From the NCBI GenBank assembly GCA_001769855.1, contig MEPP01000004.1:1-64000 (forward strand): DNA of 64,000 nt, written 5' to 3'. A program made the translations under genes and the position numbers. Under the pieces are notes generated by a model. That model worked only from the letters and a program-made list of their open reading frames with translations, did not search any database and had not been told where the DNA came from. The stretch comes from Bdellovibrionales bacterium GWA2_49_15 (GTDB lineage Bacteria; Bdellovibrionota; Bacteriovoracia; Bacteriovoracales; Bacteriovoracaceae). Positions 18,924-27,558 of this stretch are shown piece by piece (position 1 is the first letter of the stretch; each line of letters opens with the position of its first letter).

Positions 18924-19442
18924 ATGACAAGAATCGTAAAATTGTTGGTGTTGTTACTTTGCGTGACTGGTTTTCAGACAGCTTTGGCTGAAGTTTCTGT
19001 TGGCAAAGTTGATATTCAAAAAGTTCTGATCACTGTGAAGCAAGGCCAAGATGTCCGCGAAAAATTAAAGAAGAATTTTGACGGGAAACAGGAAGTTATT
19101 AAAAAGGAAGAGGATGCCATTCGCAAGTTGCAGGAAGATTATCAAAAACAGCAATTGGTCATGAATGATAAGGCCCGTGTTGATAAGGAAAAAGAAATTC
19201 AAGAAAAAATTATGGCCTTGCAACAAAAAACTATGGGTTTCCAAAAAGAAATTCAGCAGATGGAGCAAACCTTAAAACGTCCTATCTTGGAAAAATTGCG
19301 TGACGTGATCACCGATATTTCGAAGAAAGAAAGTGTGGATGTGACATTTGAAGCCTCTACCGCTCCGGTGGTTTACGCTAAAAATGAAAAGGACCTAACA
19401 GATGCAGTGATTGCCGAATATAATAAACGCAATCCCAAGTAA
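18924..19442 (+). CDS. skp: Periplasmic chaperone Skp/OmpH
   Basis: A 172-residue protein with a signal peptide ending near ALAEVS, then a KVDIQKVL strand and a long charged coiled coil (about residues 45-135), closing with a short conserved domain. That is the trimeric 'jellyfish' Skp fold which holds unfolded outer-membrane proteins in the periplasm. ATG 18924 has AGGAG at 18912-18916. It lies between bamA and lpxD, the conserved location, but is separated from lpxD by a terminator-like hairpin. Confidence 0.93.
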   Translation: MTRIVKLLVLLLCVTGFQTALAEVSVGKVDIQKVLITVKQGQDVREKLKKNFDGKQEVIKKEEDAIRKLQEDYQKQQLVMNDKARVDKEKEIQEKIMALQQKTMGFQKEIQQMEQTLKRPILEKLRDVITDISKKESVDVTFEASTAPVVYAKNEKDLTDAVIAEYNKRNPK

Positions 19443-19461
19443 TGATTTCGACATTTCCGCG

Positions 19462-19491
19462 AGTGAAGGGCCTTTGGGCCCTGCACTTTTT
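19462..19491 (+). terminator. Rho-independent terminator between skp and lpxD
   Basis: AGTG-A-AGGGCC, a TTTG loop, and GGCCCT-G-CACT form a 10-bp stem with one mismatch (19462-19487), followed by a run of five T. It would separate bamA-skp from the lpx genes, or act as an attenuator since lpxD starts about 20 nt later. Confidence 0.75.
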
Positions 19492-19511
19492 ATAGGCTTC
19501 TGATTTAGAGT

Positions 19512-20564
19512 ATGAAAATCAGTTTTGGTGAACTCAAAAATCTCGAACCTTCTTTAACCTTGCTGTCACCCGATAATTGGCAAGGTAGCTTTGCTACGAT
19601 TGCAACGGTAAAAAAGCTCACACCGCAATCATTAATTTTTGTGAAAGATAAAAAGTTTTTAAAACTTTTTATCGAGATGATAGCCGCTCAAGGGATGCCG
19701 GTCGATTGTGCCATAATCGTCAACAAGGACCTACGGGCCGATGCTCAGATGGCCTTGCCGCTGAATATCTTAAGCGAAAAAAAATGTTGCTTGTGTGTGA
19801 TTGACAACGCCCAGCTCGCAATGGCCAGGATTTCTAAGTTATTTTTTGATCGGCTCAACTCTGATTGCAATGACATGGTCGATGGCCGGCAAATGGGTAC
19901 CGCAGAAGTCCATCCATCGGCCTGGATTGCTCAGGGTGTTTTTTTAGGGAGTCATGTCAAGATTGGAAAGGATGTGCAGCTTTTCCCCGGCGTGACTATT
20001 TTATCCCATTCTGAAATTGGGGATGGAACTATCCTTTTTCCCAACGTGGTTATTTACCGTTTTGTTAAAATAGGTCAGGGGTGCAGGATTCATGCGAGTA
20101 GTGTGATTGGGGCCGATGGCTTTGGTTATTACTTTCATCAGGGAATTCACCATAAGATATGGCATCTGGGCAGTGTCATTATTGAAAATAATATTGAAAT
20201 TGGGGCATGTACGACGATTGATCGTGGAACCTTCGGTGATACCATGATTCATTCTGGGGCGATCATTGATAATCAAGTTCAGGTTGGACATAATTGCCAG
20301 CTGGGGAAAGGCGTTGTTGTTTGTGGGCAAACCGGCTTTGCCGGAAGTTGTGAATTTGGTGATTATAGTGTCGCTGGGGGGCGGGCCGGCTTTGGACCGG
20401 ACCTTAAAATTGGAAAACAATGCCAGGTAGGCGGTCTCGCGGGCGTGACGTGTAACTGGCCTGATGGCTCGATCATCGCTGGTCATCCTGCAAGGCCGGT
20501 TAAAGAATGGTTGCGTTCTGAAGCCAAAATACGCAGTTTGATTAAACGAGAAGAAAAGGATTAA
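19512..20564 (+). CDS. lpxD: UDP-3-O-acylglucosamine N-acyltransferase LpxD
   Basis: LpxD adds the second (N-linked) hydroxyacyl chain to the UDP-sugar in lipid A synthesis. The 350-residue protein has the N-terminal uridine-binding domain, then a left-handed beta-helix of hexapeptide repeats (about residues 135-320). It includes the catalytic-His region near [10 protein letters not shown] and ends with the typical [10 protein letters not shown]. It is followed by fabZ and lpxA in the standard order. lpxC is not in the window. Confidence 0.95.
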   Translation: MKISFGELKNLEPSLTLLSPDNWQGSFATIATVKKLTPQSLIFVKDKKFLKLFIEMIAAQGMPVDCAIIVNKDLRADAQMALPLNILSEKKCCLCVIDNAQLAMARISKLFFDRLNSDCNDMVDGRQMGTAEVHPSAWIAQGVFLGSHVKIGKDVQLFPGVTILSHSEIGDGTILFPNVVIYRFVKIGQGCRIHASSVIGADGFGYYFHQGIHHKIWHLGSVIIENNIEIGACTTIDRGTFGDTMIHSGAIIDNQVQVGHNCQLGKGVVVCGQTGFAGSCEFGDYSVAGGRAGFGPDLKIGKQCQVGGLAGVTCNWPDGSIIAGHPARPVKEWLRSEAKIRSLIKREEKD

Positions 20565-20568
20565 TCGT

Positions 20569-21060
20569 ATGCTTTTTGATCTAAAACAGGTGATGGCCTT
20601 TTTACCCCATCGTGACCCGTTTCTTTTTGTCGATAGCGTCGAATCAATTGTTAATGATAAATGGAAGTGGGGACAGGGAGTGTTGGCTGACAACCGAGAC
20701 ACGCTGGGGACTGTTATAACGGCAAAATATTTTACCAGACCTGATTTAGAAATTTTTAAAGGACACTTTCCGGGACATCCCATCTTCCCCGGAGTTGTTC
20801 AGGTAGAGATGATGGCCCAAGCTTCTAGCTTTGTGATCGTGCTCAATCATGCCGATCCCTTCGGCCCTACCCACAGCGAGATGGCCTTGGCTTCAGTCTC
20901 TAACGCCAAGTTTCGTCGCCCGATTCTGCCCAATATGGATTTAACCATCAAGGCGACCTGTAATCGCTATCGAGGTCAAATTATGGGCTGTGACTGCCAG
21001 GTCTTTCATAATGGTGATTTAATGTCCGAAGCCAGTGTCCTGGCTTCGGTGAAGTTTTAA
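20569..21060 (+). CDS. fabZ: 3-hydroxyacyl-ACP dehydratase FabZ
   Basis: A single hot-dog domain of 163 residues with the FabZ active-site segment GHFPGHPIFPGV (residues 65-76; catalytic His70) and the catalytic Glu in the following helix. It dehydrates beta-hydroxyacyl-ACP in fatty-acid elongation and competes with LpxA and LpxD for the same substrate, which explains its conserved place in the lpx operon. It starts 4 nt after lpxD. Confidence 0.95.
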   Translation: MLFDLKQVMAFLPHRDPFLFVDSVESIVNDKWKWGQGVLADNRDTLGTVITAKYFTRPDLEIFKGHFPGHPIFPGVVQVEMMAQASSFVIVLNHADPFGPTHSEMALASVSNAKFRRPILPNMDLTIKATCNRYRGQIMGCDCQVFHNGDLMSEASVLASVKF

Positions 21061-21074
21061 AATAGAGGTGTTTT

Positions 21075-21875
21075 ATGAGTCAAAATGTAAAAGTGCATGC
21101 GACGGCCATTGTTTCTAGTGAGGTCATTTTAGGTAACAATGTTGAAATTGGCCCGTATTCGATTTTAGATGGGAAGATAAAAATCGGTGATGGGACAAAA
21201 ATTTATTCCCACGCTGTTCTTCGAGGTAATACCGAATTAGGCAAGAGCAATACGGTATACCAGTTTTGCTCGATTGGTGAGCCTCCGCAGGATAACTCAT
21301 ATAAAGGCGAGGATACACGCGTTCTTATCGGAGACAATAATACATTTCGTGAATATGTTTCTATTCACCGTGGAACAACGAAAGAAAATAGAATTACCAC
21401 ACTAGGTTCGAACTGCCTGCTTATGGCCAAGGTCCATATCGCCCATGATGCCGTGGTCGGAAATAACTGCACCATTGTTAACTCAGTGAATCTGGCCGGG
21501 CATGTGAAAATGGGCGATCGAGTGATTATTGGCGGTGGAACAAATATTGGACAATTTATTACTCTTGGTCGAGGTGCCTATATCGGTGGTGCTACGGCGA
21601 TCGACAGAGATATTCCTCCTTTCTGCACAGCTTATGGTAATCGTGTCAGATTGAAAGGTATCAATATCATCGGGTTGAGACGAACAGGTGTGAGTAAGCC
21701 GGTGATTGCCGAAGTCGTGGATTTTTTCCGTCTCATGGAATCCTCCGCCTATGCCCCGAGGGCCTTTGTGAATCAGGAAGAGCATATGCGTGAATACAAG
21801 GACAATGAAATCGTGCAGGAGATGGCACGGGCCATTCGCGAGAGCGAAGTGGGGATTGCCCCATTTTTTATCTAG
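21075..21875 (+). CDS. lpxA: UDP-sugar O/N-acyltransferase LpxA
   Basis: First enzyme of lipid A synthesis. The 266-residue length is standard. The N-terminal two thirds are hexapeptide repeats, with the catalytic-His segment [11 protein letters not shown], and the C-terminus is the helical LpxA domain. Because the next gene resembles GnnA, this LpxA may use the 3-amino analogue UDP-GlcNAc3N and make an amide instead of an ester. That substrate choice cannot be read from the sequence alone. AGAGGTG precedes the ATG. Confidence 0.95.
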   Translation: MSQNVKVHATAIVSSEVILGNNVEIGPYSILDGKIKIGDGTKIYSHAVLRGNTELGKSNTVYQFCSIGEPPQDNSYKGEDTRVLIGDNNTFREYVSIHRGTTKENRITTLGSNCLLMAKVHIAHDAVVGNNCTIVNSVNLAGHVKMGDRVIIGGGTNIGQFITLGRGAYIGGATAIDRDIPPFCTAYGNRVRLKGINIIGLRRTGVSKPVIAEVVDFFRLMESSAYAPRAFVNQEEHMREYKDNEIVQEMARAIRESEVGIAPFFI

Positions 21876-21887
21876 GAGTACTAGGAC

Positions 21888-22853
21888 ATGGAGCGAGTCA
21901 GAGTTGCGGTTATTGGCTACGGTTTTTTGGGAAAGTGGCATGTTGAAAAAGTGCAGAAATGCTCAACTGCGGATGCTCCTTCTGAATTGGTTGCCATTGT
22001 GGAGGTAAGTGCCGAAATGCGTGACCGCCTGAAGGTGCAATTTCCAAGAATTAAAATAGTGGCCGAAGTGAAGGACATCATTGATGAAGTTGATGCGTGC
22101 ATCATTGTCACTCCCACATCGTATCATTATCCCGTGGCCAAGGAAGTGCTGCAAAAGGGTAAGCATGTTTTTTGTGAAAAGCCCATGACGACGACTTATG
22201 AGGAGGCACAAGAGCTTACTAAGCTGGCCCAGCAGAAGGGAGTGGTTTTTCATGTTGGACATAGCGAGAGATTTCATTTGGTTTGGGAGCAAATAAAAAA
22301 AGGCCCGTATAGTCAGGCATTGCGCGGACCTGCCTGGGTGAGAATTGATCGGGCAGCTCCATTTAAAGGTCGGGCCACGGATGTCGATGTGGTTCGCGAT
22401 CTCATGATTCACGATCTTGATTTACTGCTATACCTCTTTGATGAATGGCCTGTCACTGTCGAAGCCATTGGTTATAAAATTCGAACAAAGAGCTATGATT
22501 TTGTGTCCAGTACCGTAACCTTTGCGAGCGGTAAAAAGTGCTTTTTGACTGCCGGACGAAATCACGTCGAGGAGGTGCGGAAATTTGACATTCAAGGCCC
22601 CCACGGTCATTTGCAAGTTGATATGCACAATTGTCGCTTAAAGTTTTTTGGAGCATCTCATAGTGTTTCGGATGTACTTGACTACCAAAAACGAGACCAT
22701 CTTTTAGAAGAGCATCGTTCATTTTATCAGGCCATCTTGGGGCATACACCGCCCACCGTCTCTGCCGTAGATGGTGCCAGGGCCGTGTATCTCGTTGACC
22801 AGGTGTTGAAGGCCGTCGAGACCGGTCAAGTTGTTTCGCTCGCGAAATTATGA
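21888..22853 (+). CDS. gnnA: Gfo/Idh/MocA oxidoreductase, candidate GnnA (UDP-GlcNAc 3-dehydrogenase)
   Basis: An NAD(P)-dependent dehydrogenase of 321 residues. The N-terminal Rossmann fold has VAVIGYGFLGKWH, followed by the family's hallmark EKPM (in HVFCEKPMTTT) and a C-terminal alpha/beta domain with the catalytic HDLDLLLYL region. It lies between lpxA and lpxB, with an ATGA overlap to lpxB. In Acidithiobacillus and Leptospira a family member at this type of locus, GnnA, oxidises UDP-GlcNAc at C3 so that GnnB can install an amine, giving 2,3-diamino lipid A. No GnnB-type aminotransferase is in the window, so the GnnA call is inferred from family and context. Confidence 0.75.
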   Translation: MERVRVAVIGYGFLGKWHVEKVQKCSTADAPSELVAIVEVSAEMRDRLKVQFPRIKIVAEVKDIIDEVDACIIVTPTSYHYPVAKEVLQKGKHVFCEKPMTTTYEEAQELTKLAQQKGVVFHVGHSERFHLVWEQIKKGPYSQALRGPAWVRIDRAAPFKGRATDVDVVRDLMIHDLDLLLYLFDEWPVTVEAIGYKIRTKSYDFVSSTVTFASGKKCFLTAGRNHVEEVRKFDIQGPHGHLQVDMHNCRLKFFGASHSVSDVLDYQKRDHLLEEHRSFYQAILGHTPPTVSAVDGARAVYLVDQVLKAVETGQVVSLAKL

Positions 22854-23998
22854 ATAATTGTTTAATTATTGCAGGTGAGAAATCGGGAGAGGAGCATGTA
22901 CAGAGTTTTTTCGGGGATTTAAAGAAACTCTGCCCTGATTTTTCCTTTTGGGGAGTTGGCGGAGACTGGATGCGGTCTCAAGGAGTTGAACTTCTTTTTC
23001 ATCTCAATGATTTTTCCTCCATGGGTTTTTCAGAAGTTGTAGGGAAAATTCCATTTTATATCAAAGCAAATAAATTATTTCTTTCCGAGTGCCGTAAGCG
23101 TAAAACTTCTTTCGCCATCTTAGTCGATTTTCAGGATTTCAATTTACGATTGGCAAAAGCATTAAAGAGAATAGGGGTTCAAGTCCTGTACTTCGTGGCC
23201 CCTCAGGCCTGGGCATGGCGCGCAAATCGTGCGCAAATCATCGCCGAGTCGGTTCATACCCTCTTTAGCATCTTGCCTTTTGAAGAAGGGTGGTTTCAGC
23301 AGCGTGGCGTGAAAAATATTGTGGGTGTGCCCCATCCCCTCATGCGCAGGCATGGTGCGTTTCTCAGGCAGCATAAAGAGCAATTTGAGCAAAGGCGCAA
23401 AAAAGATCTGCGCGAACCTATCAATTTGCTCATATTGCCAGGCAGTCGTGCTTCGGAAATTCGTTATCATCTTCCGTTTTACGTGGAATGTATAAAAAAT
23501 CTAAGGCGCGATTATCAGCTAAGAATTTCATTATCACGGTCGCAAAATCTTTCCTTGGAATTATTCCAGCCTTATTTGTCACAGATAGATAGTGTTATCG
23601 AGGAAGCAGATCTTCCCCGGGCATTGCTCGACACCGATTTGGCATTTGCCACGAGTGGCACGGTCACTCTGTTGACTGCCATTTTTGAAACACCCACCAT
23701 CATTTTTTATCGTGGGTCCCTTTTTAACCAATTTATTTTTGAAAACTTTATCCAGTATAGTGGGCCAATTGGGCTGGCAAATCTTGTGGCCAGAGAACAA
23801 ATTTTCCCTGAACTGGTGCAAGATCAAGTACACTCTTTTAATGTAAGGAAAATTATCCAAAATTGGAGCGAGAATTCTGCCGCTTTTCTGCAAGTCCGGG
23901 AAAAGTTGGGGGAGCTGGGACGGGGCATGCCCGATGATGAAGGCCTGACGGCAGTTTCCATGGCGCAGATCTTAAATGAGGGCAAAAGTTCACAATGA
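22850..23998 (+). CDS. lpxB: Lipid-A-disaccharide synthase LpxB
   Basis: A GT19-family glycosyltransferase of 382 residues that joins UDP-diacyl-sugar and lipid X into the lipid A disaccharide at the inner membrane. Recognisable family segments are AGEKSGEEH at the N-terminus, FVAPQAWAWR, VPHPL, LPGSRASEI and the C-terminal ATSGTVTLL. Its start overlaps the oxidoreductase stop (ATGA) and its stop overlaps the lpxK start in the same way, so the three genes are translationally coupled. Confidence 0.95.
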   Translation: MNNCLIIAGEKSGEEHVQSFFGDLKKLCPDFSFWGVGGDWMRSQGVELLFHLNDFSSMGFSEVVGKIPFYIKANKLFLSECRKRKTSFAILVDFQDFNLRLAKALKRIGVQVLYFVAPQAWAWRANRAQIIAESVHTLFSILPFEEGWFQQRGVKNIVGVPHPLMRRHGAFLRQHKEQFEQRRKKDLREPINLLILPGSRASEIRYHLPFYVECIKNLRRDYQLRISLSRSQNLSLELFQPYLSQIDSVIEEADLPRALLDTDLAFATSGTVTLLTAIFETPTIIFYRGSLFNQFIFENFIQYSGPIGLANLVAREQIFPELVQDQVHSFNVRKIIQNWSENSAAFLQVREKLGELGRGMPDDEGLTAVSMAQILNEGKSSQ

Positions 23999-25047
23999 AA
24001 GTGCTGAAAAAGATCTTACGTATTTTTTTGCAACCTTTGGCCATTATCTGGGAAAGCGTTTATCGCCTCAGAAGGGCGGCTTATAATTATGGAACATTTG
24101 AGAGGTTTCAGTTTAAAGTTCCCATTATTTCCGTTGGGAACCTGTCCTTCGGTGGCTCAGGGAAGACCCCTTTTACTTTGTGGCTGGGAAAGTTTTTAGA
24201 GTCCAAGCAAAAGAAAGTTATGATTCTTATGCGTGGATATAAAGGACGGCTGGAAGGACATCAGGGTATTTTACACTCCGGACGTCGCCTGGGATTCAAC
24301 CCACAGGAATTTGGCGATGAAGCTTTGCTCTTTGCCATGAATTTAAAACGTGCCAGCATCGTGATCGGTAAAAATAGGTCACAGAATTTAATTGATTATT
24401 TCCCCACTGAAAAACCTGATATCGTTTTGCTGGATGATGGACATCAGCATCTAAAGCTTGCACGAGATCTGAATATTGTTTTATTTGATGCCACTTTGCC
24501 ATTGAGCTCTTATCAGGTCGCGCCGCTTGGATATTTGCGAGAAGGCCCAACCGCGTTGCGAGATGCCGATATCATCATTATTAATCGTTCTGATTTGGTA
24601 CCAGGCGCTAAAATTGAAGCGCTTCAGGTAATGATAAAAAAATATATTTCGCCAACTGTTCCGATAGGTCTGATCGGCTACCAGTCCACCGGGCTGTACA
24701 ACTCGCGAGGCGAGCTGGCCTTTCCGATTTCATCTTTTCCCGGACTCCGGGTGTTCGCCATGGCCGGGGTGGCTTCTCCAGAATCTTTTTTTAAGACTTT
24801 GCAAAACCATGAAATGAATTTGGTCGGTGTGGGTTCCTATCCGGATCACCATTTTTATACCGCGGAAGAAATTAATAAAGTTTTAACTAAGGCAAGTGAT
24901 GAAAATGCCATTGTGGTGGTAACCGAAAAAGATATTGTGAAAATTCGTCATTTAGTTAACGATCTGCCAATTTACTATCTGGGTATTGAAATAAAATTTT
25001 ATGATCAGGAAGAAAAAATCAAAGAAATGATCCTGTCATTTTGTTAG
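23995..25047 (+). CDS. lpxK: Tetraacyldisaccharide 4'-kinase LpxK
   Basis: LpxK phosphorylates the 4' position of the lipid A disaccharide. The 350-residue protein has the N-terminal membrane-associated helix and the P-loop region ISVGNLSFGGSGKTP. It also has LDDGHQHL, the conserved metal/substrate segment, and a C-terminal TEKDIVK motif. All key motifs look intact, so at least a 4'-phosphorylated intermediate is expected. Confidence 0.95.
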   Translation: MKVLKKILRIFLQPLAIIWESVYRLRRAAYNYGTFERFQFKVPIISVGNLSFGGSGKTPFTLWLGKFLESKQKKVMILMRGYKGRLEGHQGILHSGRRLGFNPQEFGDEALLFAMNLKRASIVIGKNRSQNLIDYFPTEKPDIVLLDDGHQHLKLARDLNIVLFDATLPLSSYQVAPLGYLREGPTALRDADIIIINRSDLVPGAKIEALQVMIKKYISPTVPIGLIGYQSTGLYNSRGELAFPISSFPGLRVFAMAGVASPESFFKTLQNHEMNLVGVGSYPDHHFYTAEEINKVLTKASDENAIVVVTEKDIVKIRHLVNDLPIYYLGIEIKFYDQEEKIKEMILSFC

Positions 25048-25056
25048 GGGAACGAT

Positions 25057-26193
25057 ATGTCTCAAATATGTTTAATCTTATTTCTTTTGTGGACAGGAAT
25101 TTCCTGTTCTGCCCAAAAGACTAAGCCACTCAGCGACGCAGAGTTGGCAGATTTGGCGAAAAATTTTAATATCGATAACGAGGAGTTCAAAAAATTCAGA
25201 CCTGCTCCAATCGCAGAAAAGTTCGTGGTTGAGCAGCCAGGCATCATTGCTGAAAATAAAGATGGATTGGCATATCCGACGACTCCTGGCAAAGAGGAGC
25301 CAAAAGCGCAGCCGACAAGCGTGCCTGCGACTGTCAAGACCGGAAAATGGCCGCCCAAGTCCCCGTCTAAGGCACCCACACCCCAGCCAACTCCCGTGCC
25401 CGCCTCGACGCCTGTCCCTGAAGTCGTCGAGGCCGCAGGTTCCGGTGGCCAATTTGACGGACTTGATCGGCAGTCAGCGACTTTTTGGTCAAAGTTTCGC
25501 AAAGACTTTTCATCCACAGAGATCCAGGTGATTAAAATTAAATACTTGGGCATTACAGTTGGGCACATCACTTTACGAACCATGCCGGATATGCGGATCG
25601 GCAATGTCGACACCCATCATTTTCGCGGAGAACTCAAATCGGCAACCTATTATGAGATGCTTTATAAGTTAGATGATGTGATTGAGAGCTTTGTGGCGAA
25701 AGCGAATTTTCTACCTGTAAAATATTTTCTTGCTCAGCGTGAATCAGGGAAAAATATTGACGATCTCCAGCTGTTTGATCACGAGAAACTCAAAACATAT
25801 CATTGGTATAAGAAGGAGAAGAAAGGCGAAATTAGTAAGGCGGAAAAGCAAGGTGATCTGCCAAAATATTTCCAAGATAGTTTTTCCGCCCTATACTTTA
25901 TGCGCGGTCTTCCTGCAGAAAAAGGATTGCATTATGAGTTCCCTGTTATTAATCGCGGGAAATTATATATTTCAAAAATCGATGTTATAGGTTCTGACAA
26001 AGTTAATGTTATGGGCAAAACATACAGTGCGGTTATGATGCGTGTGACGAATAATATTCCCGGCGTCGATGACACTAAAAAAGACGATATGGAGATTTGG
26101 TTTTCTGCAGATGAGAATCGTATTCTGCTAAAGTTCAAAACAAAAATAAAACTTGGTTCAGCCGAAGGTGAAATTGTTCAATATGACCGCTGA
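25057..26193 (+). CDS. DUF3108-type predicted lipoprotein
   Basis: A 378-residue exported protein. The N-terminus is a short hydrophobic stretch ending in TGISC, a plausible though imperfect lipobox with Cys17. Residues 60-130 are a Pro/Thr/Ala-rich spacer. The C-terminal half (about 150-378) matches the DUF3108 pattern: a beta-rich domain beginning IKYLGITVGH with a conserved YFMRGLP segment. The function of DUF3108 is not established. Its location at the end of the lpx run suggests an envelope role. The 3' end overlaps the next gene by 11 nt. Confidence 0.8.
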   Translation: MSQICLILFLLWTGISCSAQKTKPLSDAELADLAKNFNIDNEEFKKFRPAPIAEKFVVEQPGIIAENKDGLAYPTTPGKEEPKAQPTSVPATVKTGKWPPKSPSKAPTPQPTPVPASTPVPEVVEAAGSGGQFDGLDRQSATFWSKFRKDFSSTEIQVIKIKYLGITVGHITLRTMPDMRIGNVDTHHFRGELKSATYYEMLYKLDDVIESFVAKANFLPVKYFLAQRESGKNIDDLQLFDHEKLKTYHWYKKEKKGEISKAEKQGDLPKYFQDSFSALYFMRGLPAEKGLHYEFPVINRGKLYISKIDVIGSDKVNVMGKTYSAVMMRVTNNIPGVDDTKKDDMEIWFSADENRILLKFKTKIKLGSAEGEIVQYDR

Positions 26194-27373
26194 AGTCAAC
26201 CAAAATAATTCAACCTCCCCTGGCGTCCGTGTTCTGCATCTCTTGCGCGGACACCGATGGGGGACGATTGAACGTGAATCTTTACGTTCCATTCAATGGC
26301 AAAAAAAAACTGGCGTCGTGCCTGTTCTCTACCTGGATCGCAAATCGCCACTTGATCAGGCCTTAGGCACGCGAGAGTTGGACGCGATCAAAATCTATCC
26401 ACGGCATTCTTTACACACCTCCTGGACCGGACGGATTGCTGATTTTTTCTGGCTTCGGAAGATTATCAAGCAGTATAATATTCAACTGGTGCATGCCTAT
26501 TCTCTGGAAGATCTGATGCTGGTGGGGTTTGCCCTGCGCAGTTCTCCTGAGGTCCCATTTGTTATCTCGCTTAATCATGAGATTGTTAAATCACACCGCA
26601 AACTTTGGCTTAGGCCTTTTGTCGCCCGCATTGATCGCTTTGTTGTGCACAATCCGGAGCTGCTCGAAAATATTTGGACGGAGATGAAACTTCATCCTCG
26701 TAAAGGGCTGGTGTTGTGGCCGTCGCCCACAGATGAAAATTCCACCATGCGGGATGGGACTGAGCAGGTTAGTTTATCAGGGGAAATTGTTATCGGAAGC
26801 TATATTGCCCCATTATTGCGCAATATGGATGGGCCGCAGACCATGTTTGCCGCCATCGCCGTTTTGCAGGAGAAAATGCAAAAACCTCTGCGGTTAAAAG
26901 TCTTCGTTGATCGAAATTTGACCAAGAGTTATTTCGTTGAACATCTGCATACTTTTTCTCGGCCGTGGGCCAAGAGCTTTGCGATAGAAATTTGTGAGTT
27001 TGACGGATTGTATCCGCCCTTTTCCTTAATTCATTTATGGTGGACGCTTTCTGACGAAGTGATTGAAGATTTTTCCTTGCTGGCCCTGAAGGCCAAAGTT
27101 CCCATTATTGCTCCCCGAATGTCGTCTTATATTGAGCTAAAGCAAAAGCAACCCTGGATAGGTGAGTTGTACAAGAAACACGATGTTCGCGAAATGTGGT
27201 CTAATGCCTTTAAAATTTGCGATAATCTGATGGATTATCGCGAGAATCTGGCCCTCGATTCAAGAGTTTTTATCCCAATTTGGAACGAAATGGGGACTCA
27301 GGACAGGTTGCTCAATCTGTATGAACGCGGTATCCGATTACGGAAATTATTAAACGCCAGAAAAGCCATTTAA
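26183..27373 (+). CDS. Predicted GT4-like glycosyltransferase
   Basis: A soluble 396-residue protein with the two-domain look of GT-B glycosyltransferases. The N-terminal half has VRVLHLLRGHRWGTIERES and IQLVHAYSLEDLM; the C-terminal half has IVIGSYIAPLLRNMDGP and EDFSLLALKAKVPIIAP, resembling the GT4 donor-site helix. The match is divergent and the usual E-x7-E is not obvious. ATG 26183 overlaps the preceding lipoprotein gene. Coupling to lpxB, lpxK and the lipoprotein suggests that it modifies lipid A or core sugar. Donor and acceptor are unknown. Confidence 0.65.
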   Translation: MTAEVNQNNSTSPGVRVLHLLRGHRWGTIERESLRSIQWQKKTGVVPVLYLDRKSPLDQALGTRELDAIKIYPRHSLHTSWTGRIADFFWLRKIIKQYNIQLVHAYSLEDLMLVGFALRSSPEVPFVISLNHEIVKSHRKLWLRPFVARIDRFVVHNPELLENIWTEMKLHPRKGLVLWPSPTDENSTMRDGTEQVSLSGEIVIGSYIAPLLRNMDGPQTMFAAIAVLQEKMQKPLRLKVFVDRNLTKSYFVEHLHTFSRPWAKSFAIEICEFDGLYPPFSLIHLWWTLSDEVIEDFSLLALKAKVPIIAPRMSSYIELKQKQPWIGELYKKHDVREMWSNAFKICDNLMDYRENLALDSRVFIPIWNEMGTQDRLLNLYERGIRLRKLLNARKAI

Positions 27374-27425
27374 TTACCATTAGTTAAGTAGTTTTTAAGA
27401 GGTGCACCTAGGTCTTATATTTTGG

Positions 27426-27454
27426 TTGACTCACCCAATCGAATATCATAAATT
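27426..27454 (+). promoter_or_regulatory. Sigma-70-type promoter of rpsA
   Basis: TTGACT (27426-27431), a 17-bp spacer and TAAATT (27449-27454) form a near-consensus housekeeping promoter about 100 bp upstream of the rpsA start, leaving a structured leader. Confidence 0.7.
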
Positions 27455-27475
27455 TTGCAGTTCCAAAAATTACCC

Positions 27476-27492
27476 ACCCTTCTTTGGAGGGT
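27476..27492 (+). promoter_or_regulatory. rpsA leader hairpin
   Basis: ACCCTTC (27476-27482) and GGAGGGT (27486-27492) form a 7-bp stem with a TTT loop in the untranslated leader. S1 mRNAs are autogenously controlled in E. coli through leader hairpins; whether this one does the same is inference. Confidence 0.45.
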
Positions 27493-27558
27493 AGTAATGC
27501 CTCTGCTTTGCGGGGGAAAAATGTCACGAGTGGCACAGCACTCAATTTAGAGGTTCAC

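Noticed and set aside
20001-20783. 260-residue minus-strand ORF over lpxD and fabZ
   Set aside because: It is antisense to two clear genes and has no recognisable domain or ribosome binding site.
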